Shown here one piece after another: positions 57,951-64,000 of a DNA stretch of 64,000 nt. The notes beneath the pieces are model-generated. The model saw nothing but the letters and a program-made list of their open reading frames with translations. It had not been told where the DNA came from and did no database searches. Where the stretch lies: positions 1 through 64,000 of the forward strand of contig SADC01001234.1 of assembly GCA_004194705.1 (NCBI GenBank). Direction: 5' to 3'. Position numbers and translations under genes: made by a program. Source of the stretch: Ditylenchus dipsaci (lineage: Eukaryota; Nematoda; Chromadorea; Rhabditida; Anguinidae). Numbering within the stretch: the first letter of the stretch is position 1; every line of letters begins with the position of its first letter.

Positions 57951-58634
57951 TTTGACTCAAATCCCAATTCGAGTTTAGCAAAAGTCAAATTCCGGTTCCG
58001 GTCCAAATATTGATTCCGAGCAACTCTAAGAAGCACTGTGTTAGTAACACTAAAAATATTCGACAAGCGGGTTGTTGTACCCGGCCAAGGTTTGCCGCTT
58101 CGCGGAAAAGACCAGCACACTCCACATTGCAATGAATTGAGGAAAATATATATATATATTTGTTCTTCTTCACACTAAGTTTATTTTTGAAACTTCACTA
58201 CAGAAAAATTTCTGCTTTCCCCACCATAATTTTCACACTGCTCATCAACATGTTTTTCAATGATCGATGGTAATCAAAGTCCTCAATGTCGGCTTGTTGG
58301 TTCAGTTTAGTTTCATTTTGAAACATTTTCCGTGTCAGGACTACAAAATTTAAAAAAGGCTGCTAGTTGGGGTGTTGGGGCCCTAGTTGGGGCTGTCAGT
58401 TGAGAGCTGCCAGTTGGGAGGGCTGCCAGTTGAGAAGGCAGCCAGAATTTTACTTGAATACCTGCCCTGGATATCTTCTTTCAAATAAGTGTAAGTTTTC
58501 GCATTTATCCTTTTACAATCTGAAATTTTGATAGAAAGAAAAGATTATGCCATTTTTTTCACAAGTGGTGTCTATGCTTAAATTTTGTGAATAGTGCAGA
58601 TTTACATAGGCCCTTAGAAAAAAAATATAGAGGC

Positions 58635-58706
58635 GGCGGCGTAGTGTAATGGTAGCACATCAGCCCGGACAACTGAAAGCTGCAGGTTCGATTCCTGCCA
58701 CCACCA
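58635..58706 (+). repeat. tRNA-like unit, second family member
   Basis: Near-identical to 36191-36262, with a perfect T-arm GCAGGTTCGATTCCTGC and D-arm GTGTAATGGTAGCAC. The acceptor stem has two C-A mismatches and the anticodon loop lacks the usual T. Flanks also resemble those of the first copy. Confidence 0.55.
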
Positions 58707-59099
58707 TTTGCCTCTTCATTCCTTAAATTTTCTATTTACAAAATTAATTGTGATAGAGTTGCTTTTTTAGTCAACAACAAACAAGTTTAGGTTAGCCCTT
58801 AGGCTCTGGTAGGCAAGCGTACGGAAGTTGTGACTAATAAATAGTTTAGACACCTTTTCTGTGGTCCGGGATATATATTTAGGTGCTCTTTAATCAATTC
58901 ATGGGGGCATATTCTATACTAGGGTGACTTAATAAAAAAAGCAAAGACTTATATAACATTGGCTAAAATTGATTTCACGCACCAAAATACTGATTTCCCG
59001 CAGTAACTTACTGATTTACAGCAGTAAATACATAAACAAGAGTATTTCTCGGTGTTTTTTCATTCGTAAAATTTATTTTTTCAGAGTAACATGTAGCCC

Positions 59100-59393
59100 T
59101 GAATCTCTAGTTTTTAATTAGGTATCAACTGTGAAGAAGAAAAAAAAAAGAAAAACACCGTGGAAAATCTATTTTCACGAAACCACTTTGCGCTTTTCAA
59201 AACCATTGATGCTCTCCATTACAGACATCACGTTGAGCCAGTTGATAGTTCATTAAAAACTGGAGATTTATGGCTCCATGTTGATCCAAAAAAAATGAAT
59301 TTTACAATTTGTAAAACACTGAGAAATACTCTTATTTATGTATTTACTGCGAGAAATCAGTATTTGATGCGTGTTTTTAGTTACAGCCTATAA
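59100..59393 (+). other. possible exon, unrecognised
   Basis: After TTTTTAATTAG a frame reads a Lys-rich start, then PWKIYFHETTLRFSKPLMLS and ITDITLSQLIV. A second frame from 59160 runs 77 codons to 59393. The first resembles leucine-rich-repeat spacing and could belong to the gene at 63059, but evidence is weak. Confidence 0.2.
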
Positions 59394-59454
59394 CATTCCC
59401 TTATTTTAAAAAGGTCGATGTTATGTAGAGTTTTTGCTTTTTCAGAGAAAAATA

Positions 59455-59574
59455 TTATGATTTCTGAAAAACGATCGGCAAAATCAAAATCCTTGGGATA
59501 TTTGTGACCAGACTGTAAAAAACAGAACTAGCAAAATACTTCAAAAATTAGGTTAACACAAAAATTCCTGACTG
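59455..59574. repeat. right half of a pogo-like MITE
   Basis: GAAAAACGATCGGCAAAATC through TTCCTGACTG followed by TA matches the right arm of 26885-27310. The left arm is absent. Confidence 0.6.
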
Positions 59575-59639
59575 TAACGTTTGACTAATTGGAAGTAAAA
59601 ATATCTGTTTAGCACGAATATGGCAAAATTGGGCCTCTT

Positions 59640-60057
59640 GGCGAGTGTACAAAGCCCTCAATTACCGCAATTTTCAAAGCGAATCTTTGAAAATGGATGT
59701 TTTTCCTATAGGTTGGTGAGCGGTAGACTTATCAAGCTCAGCATTTTCTTTCATGCTCATAAGAAAGCCATTTGTCTGAGCTTTTTGATGGTATGTCGTT
59801 TGCTCACATTTAGCACAATTATCGTGGGTAAAAAATTAGAAGAATCAAATTAAGCCATTTGGAAAAATTACAATTTTAGTAAAAGCATGGGAATTTTTGT
59901 ACTCTGGCCGTTTATCTACTAAATGCTTGGTCAATACTTGTCGAAAAATTCAAGCACTACAAGATAGGCAAAAAATCAGCACAAGAATAAAAAAAAGTCA
60001 CTCAGAAATTTACCTCTCTAGGAAAAGAGGTAAAACCAGCTGTTTTCCTGGTATTGA
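59640..60057 (+). repeat. direct repeat A, without MITE
   Basis: Diverged direct copy of 61015-61391 (shared: TTTCATGCTCATAAGAAAGCC, CTTGGTCAATACTTGT, CAGCTGTTTTCCTGGTA). It shows the empty site for the pogo MITE that sits in the other copy. 60058-61014 holds no recognised gene; a palindrome around GGTGGACGATTCTGG lies near 60435-60620. Confidence 0.8.
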
Positions 60058-61014
60058 ACTTTGAAGGATACTTTACCTTAGCTTATACCTGTCGACTTTT
60101 CTATGAAAATTTGTGCTGACAATATACCAAAATTCTCAGCGAAAAAAAGAAGTAGTGTAAAAACTCAGAAGACATTTAGAAAATATCACAAAATTCAAAC
60201 CAAAACTATTTGACCCCAAAATACAACAAAAAACAAGAAGCTTTTGGACCCATATTCAGGTGCCTATGACTTAGTTCCGTATTTTTTCTCAAATTGTATA
60301 GGACATTAATAGAAAAAAATTTCACATGATGAAGCGAAAAAAAACTGCATCAGACACAAGTGTTAGATCACAGCTGAGGATGTGTTTTCCCTCTTTTTAG
60401 AGCATTGAAGAGCTAGGCTGGTAACCTAGCCAGGGGTGGACGATTCTGGTTTTATTTTAGTGAGTGCGCAGTCAATATTTTCGAATCCAATATTCGTGCA
60501 AATTCCATACCAAAAGGTAGCCAAGACGTTGAAGGGTCTCTTTCTACTAATTATATCTGAATTTTTGGAATAATGGTTTTGCTCTCAAGTCCACAAAAAA
60601 CAAACCAGAATCGTCCATCAATGACCAGGCTGTCAGCCTACTTCTTCAATCCTCTCAAAAGAGGGAAAACGCAGTCCTACCTGTAATCTAACCATTGTAT
60701 CTGATTCATTTTTTTGTGCTTTATCACGAAAAATTTTTATTTTCAAAAAAAAAAAAAATACTATAAATTTTTTAGAAACCGAACGAAACCAAGTCACGAC
60801 CACCTGAGTTTTTTCAAAAGCCGTCTGTTTTTTCGTGGGGTTTTAGGGTCAGATTTGTTAACTTGCATTTCTTGAAATTGGCTTGCTTTGCTCTAGTTCT
60901 GTTGCATTTTTTACGCTGATCATTTTTCTATATCGCACGCTCAATTTCCCTCAGAATGTCGGCCAGGAATAAGCCAAACCAGGTAATCTTCAAATTTTAA
61001 TGCCAAAGAATTGC

Positions 61015-61391
61015 ATTCTCAAAAAGACTCTTTGAAAAATGGACAGTGTTTTCTTAAGGCTGGTGAGCAGTGAAATTATCTGGCGCAGCATTTTTTTATG
61101 CTCATAAGAAAGCCCTGTGTCTGGGCTTTCTAATGGTATGACGTTTGCCTACATATGAAACCATTGAAATGTTACCATATATAAAACCACATTAAACCCG
61201 AAATTTTCTCACTTGACAAAAGTTTACTCAAGCTGCTCAAGACATGTCATATCGCCGTTCAACTCCATGATGCTTGGTCAATACTTGTAGAGGAATTCAA
61301 GAGCTACAAGATAAGGCAAAATCAGCACAAAAATTAAACAAAAGTCACTCAGAAATTAGAGGAGAAGAGGTAAACTCAGCTGTTTTCCTGG
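61015..61391 (+). repeat. direct repeat B, interrupted by a pogo MITE
   Basis: Counterpart of 59640-60057. It breaks off at CAGCTGTTTTCCTGG, where the MITE at 61394 starts after TA. Confidence 0.8.
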
Positions 61392-61393
61392 TA

Positions 61394-61827
61394 CAGTCGA
61401 CGCTCGATATAACGACCCCCCAAAAAGTTCGTTCCCACCTTGGCTCCGACACTTTTTTACCTCTATTTTTGAAGTCTTTTGCCAGTTGTCTTTGGCTAGT
61501 CTAGTCGGAAATATCGCAAGGATTCCGATTTTACCGGTCGTTTTTGTAAATGGCAACAGTTATGGCAAAAAGACCCGCGCCGCTCGACATAACGACCCCC
61601 TGTTTTCAAAAAAGGGGGTCGTTATATCGAGCGGGGCGGGTCTTTTTGCCAAAACTGTTGCCATTTACAAAAACGACCGGTAAAATCGGAATCCTTGCGA
61701 TATTTCCGACTAGACTAGCCAAAGACAACTGGCAAAAGACTTCAAAAATAGAGGTAAAAAAAGTGTCGGAGTCAAGGTGGGAACGAACTTTTGGGGGGGG
61801 GGGGGTCGTTACATCGAGCGTCGACTG
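61394..61827. mobile_element. pogo/Tigger-like MITE, 434 bases
   Basis: Near-perfect palindrome with ends CAGTCGACGCTCGATATAAC, TA on both sides (61392-61393, 61828-61829). The end motif CTCGATATAACGACCC recurs at the centre in inverted form near 61580-61635. Arms share TCCGACACTTTTTT and GTTCGTTCCC with 26885-27310. Confidence 0.92.
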
Positions 61828-61879
61828 TATTGAAATTTTAGGGGTAATTTAATTTATGCTTTAAAAGTGTGCTCGGAGC

Positions 61880-61985
61880 AGTGTAACGAACTCGTACTCG
61901 TACTTCGTATCATTCTCGTTCTACAAGTACGATTACGAGGAGTTCAAAAAAGCAAGTACGAGTATGAGTACGAACACTTTTTAGC
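61880..61985. repeat. GTACGAGTAC simple repeat, foldback
   Basis: CGAACTCGTACTCGTACTTC on the left pairs with AAGTACGAGTATGAGTACGA on the right around CATTCTCGTTCTACAAG. Low complexity and no coding sense. Confidence 0.65.
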
Positions 61986-62264
61986 TTGAGAAGGTACTAT
62001 TTAGTAAATTTTTCATCTTTTAGTTAAATTTTTTACAAAAAATTCGTTTTTGAATTTTATGATATTTAAATAACAAATCGATCTCAACGCCTGTCATCTT
62101 GCTAGGTTAGAATTGTTAGACTATTCGACGAAAATATTTGTTGACCATTTTAAATTTCAAACATATATTGCCGTGTCAGCTTTGTATATCGCCATGTCAA
62201 CAGTCATTGATATTCCTAAAAAGGCTACAAAATTTGCAGTACAACTCTTGGCTCAATTGCAGTT

Positions 62265-62605
62265 TAGGCATCCTCAACCACTTTAGGCATCCTTAAAGGG
62301 ACATGATCGTGCCCGATGGGGAGAAAAGGCGCGAACCAGCAGTTCTTTTCTTTCTCGATAAATCTTCACATCCGTACTCGTCTAAATTTTTTAAGTTTTC
62401 TGTCTAGTTTTAAAAGCAGTATAAGGTCATCAATATCAGATTTGACGCAGAACGAGTGAAAAATGGGAGGATTCGAAAAAATTCGAAAAAAACTGCTGGT
62501 TCGCGCCTTAACGCACGGGCATGCCCCTTAAAAAGTTTAGGCATCCTTAAATATTTTAGGCATCCATAGAAAGTTTAGGCATCCGATAAATACTTTAGGC
62601 ATCCA
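62265..62605 (+). repeat. TTTAGGCATCC array
   Basis: Seven copies of TTTAGGCATCC with spacings of about 20-25 bases (apart from the insertion), split by the TTAA MITE at 62297-62527. The following 62606-62759 shows nothing. Confidence 0.75.
62297..62527. mobile_element. TTAA-family MITE
   Basis: TTAA at 62293-62296 and 62528-62531, ends AGGGACATGATCGTGCC and GGGCATGCCCC. Arms pair through AAGGCGCGAACCAGCAG. Confidence 0.8.
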
Positions 62606-62759
62606 TAAAAAATTCGACTTTTTTAGAAGTAGTCGAAAACCATTTTAAAGAAATTATTTTGCTGTAAAAAAACTAAAAAGCAATTTCTATGGAACTTTGG
62701 GCTGTAATGGGGTGGGAAAAAAACAAAAAAATCCAATTATTTGAACCACTCTCTACCTA

Positions 62760-62935
62760 GTTTTTGGCTGTTTTACCATGTTTTTCAACTCGGGCCGTGG
62801 CAAAAAGGGACTCTATATGCATTTTATGGTCAAGAGTACATCTCGGAATCATGTCTAAGGTAAGTGAGGGCGCGCATCTCTAACTCTCAAGCCCCTGCGC
62901 CCCTTCGGGGCGCAGGGGCTTGAGACATTATATTG
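62760..62935. repeat. poly-G foldback family fragment
   Basis: TACCATGTTTTTCAACTCGG, GGACTCTATATGCATTTTAT and CAAGCCCCTGCGCCCCTTCG blocks match parts of 7720-7800, 29690-29760 and 49040-49150. Confidence 0.55.
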
Positions 62936-63058
62936 ACATTATATACCGAAAAATGTTTTTGTTTGGGATAAATTTGCGCCTCCATCAATTTTGAAAAAAG
63001 CGCAAAAAAAGAATAACTGACATTTGAAAACAAAAAAGGTTGAAATTGTGTATTTTAG

Positions 63059-64000
63059 TCTTGAGCAAGTGCAAATCCATGGACGCATACCTATGCAATT
63101 CGCCTACTTTGGCCATATGAAGCAGCTCAGTTATGTAACTATATATCCACATAACCCGCTTTCGGACCACCTGCTCCAATCCATTGGCCAGATCAGTCAC
63201 TTGATAAATCTTTCTCTAGCTCGATGTGAAGGTGCCAAAGACTGCAGCGAATATGGATTGCTGCATTTAGCCAATCTTCAGCGACTGAAGTATATAGATT
63301 TGAGTTCGATCACCAATTTGAGTGATTCAGTTCTGGAGGCAATTGCTGAAAATAATCCGGACTCAAGGTATTTTTTGCAGGTTTATTTTCAGTTCCAGCT
63401 CAGTCGGGTCTCGCTACAACATAAACTCTTCAAGTTGGTTCGGTAACGAACTTGAATGGTTTATTTCAGGTTAATCATTCTTTTTTTTTGTAGCGAAAAT
63501 ACTTTTTTGTGGCTAATCCATTCTTTTTCGTGGCTAATTTTCAATTTGCCTGGGTTTATTAAAAATTTTTTTATCTTTTTTCAGTAGTTAAAACACCGTT
63601 AAATAGCCCTACGACTCTAGTTTCTTGTTCGTTCCCACCTAGGGTCCGACACTTTTTTACCATTATTTTTTCAAAAATTTGCCAGTTCTGTCTTGATAGT
63701 CTTGTCCCAAATATCGCAAGGATTCTGATTTTGCCGGAAATAGAAATTTTTATAAAAAAAATAAAATCGGAATCCTTGTAATATCTGGTACCAGACTGTT
63801 AAAACAGAACTGGCAAAAGCTTGAAAAAATGGGTGTAAAAAAGGTTTCGAACGTGGTAACTTGGTCGGTCCCTTGAATTTTGTCAAATCGAGTTTCAACT
63901 GTATTCGGATTTTAGCATTTGAAGGTGTCTCATTGCCCTCTGATCACTGATGACTCCATTTTGTATGTGCTAAACAACTGCAGACAATTGATCCAGCTAG
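63059..64000 (+). CDS. leucine-rich-repeat protein (F-box/LRR-like), partial
   Basis: Exon 63059-63367 opens after GTGTATTTTAG and closes at a GTATTT donor. It reads LEQVQIHGRIPMQF, then repeats with the LRR pattern: MKQLSYVTIYPHNPLSDHLL, HLINLSLARCEGAKDC, LANLQRLKYIDLSSITNLSD, SVLEAIAENNPDS. A further exon beginning about 63916 continues LKVSHCPLITDDSILYVLNN, typical of cysteine-containing LRRs in F-box adaptors of SCF ubiquitin ligases, and runs off the window. The phase at this second junction is not fully resolved. The intron holds a pogo-like MITE. No F-box or start exon is visible. The fragment at 28608-28814 is of similar type. Confidence 0.65.
63605..63901. repeat. degenerate pogo-like MITE in the LRR intron
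   Basis: GTTCGTTCCCACCTAGGGTC and CCGACACTTTTTTACC match the family left arm; the right end AAATCGAGTTTCAACTG is followed by TA. The central motif is lost. Confidence 0.65.

Overview
The window is AT-rich nuclear DNA from a nematode. Three things show this: a chemoreceptor of the nematode-specific Srt class (16933-28499, +), splice acceptors of the TTTTCAG type with many introns of about 50 bases, and a cytosolic methionyl-tRNA synthetase with a C-terminal EMAPII/tRNA-binding domain, as in Caenorhabditis. All genes are intron-split, so long open frames are rare and many of those present lie inside repeats. The species cannot be named.

Layout. Positions 1-11957 and 11975-23918 are two near-identical copies of one ~12 kb segment, separated by 17 N. 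They differ mostly by one-base indels and the first copy stops exactly at the gap, so this is most likely one locus assembled twice. Each copy holds an AATCGA satellite, several palindromic elements, two hAT transposons and the first two exons of the Srt gene. The rest of the Srt gene follows the second copy (24993-28499). A leucine-rich-repeat exon lies convergent at 28608-28814. At 31107-34493 is a FAD-dependent oxidoreductase gene with a signal-peptide exon, broken by a 431-base hAT-type MITE with a perfect 8-base target duplication, three one-base deletions and one in-frame stop. RBMX2/Ist3, a spliceosome-associated RNA-binding protein, lies at 36859-38621 (-). Between it and the synthetase, 38985-44400 is a repeat complex with a 2 kb TTAA-flanked element. 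MARS1 (25 exons, 44456-54430, +) fills the next 10 kb; its exon model closes to 919 codons if three one-base deletions are allowed. The last 9.5 kb is mostly transposon debris, ending in a leucine-rich-repeat gene that runs off the window.

The genes do not form one pathway. RBMX2 and MARS1 are housekeeping genes, Srt is a sensory receptor, and the FAD gene looks like an acquired or orphan enzyme that has been damaged. The main theme is an unusually dense set of foldback DNA elements: hAT type (8-base duplications), TA-target pogo/Tigger type, a TTAA-target family and a possible TAA-target one. Several are nested, and most longer introns contain one or more.
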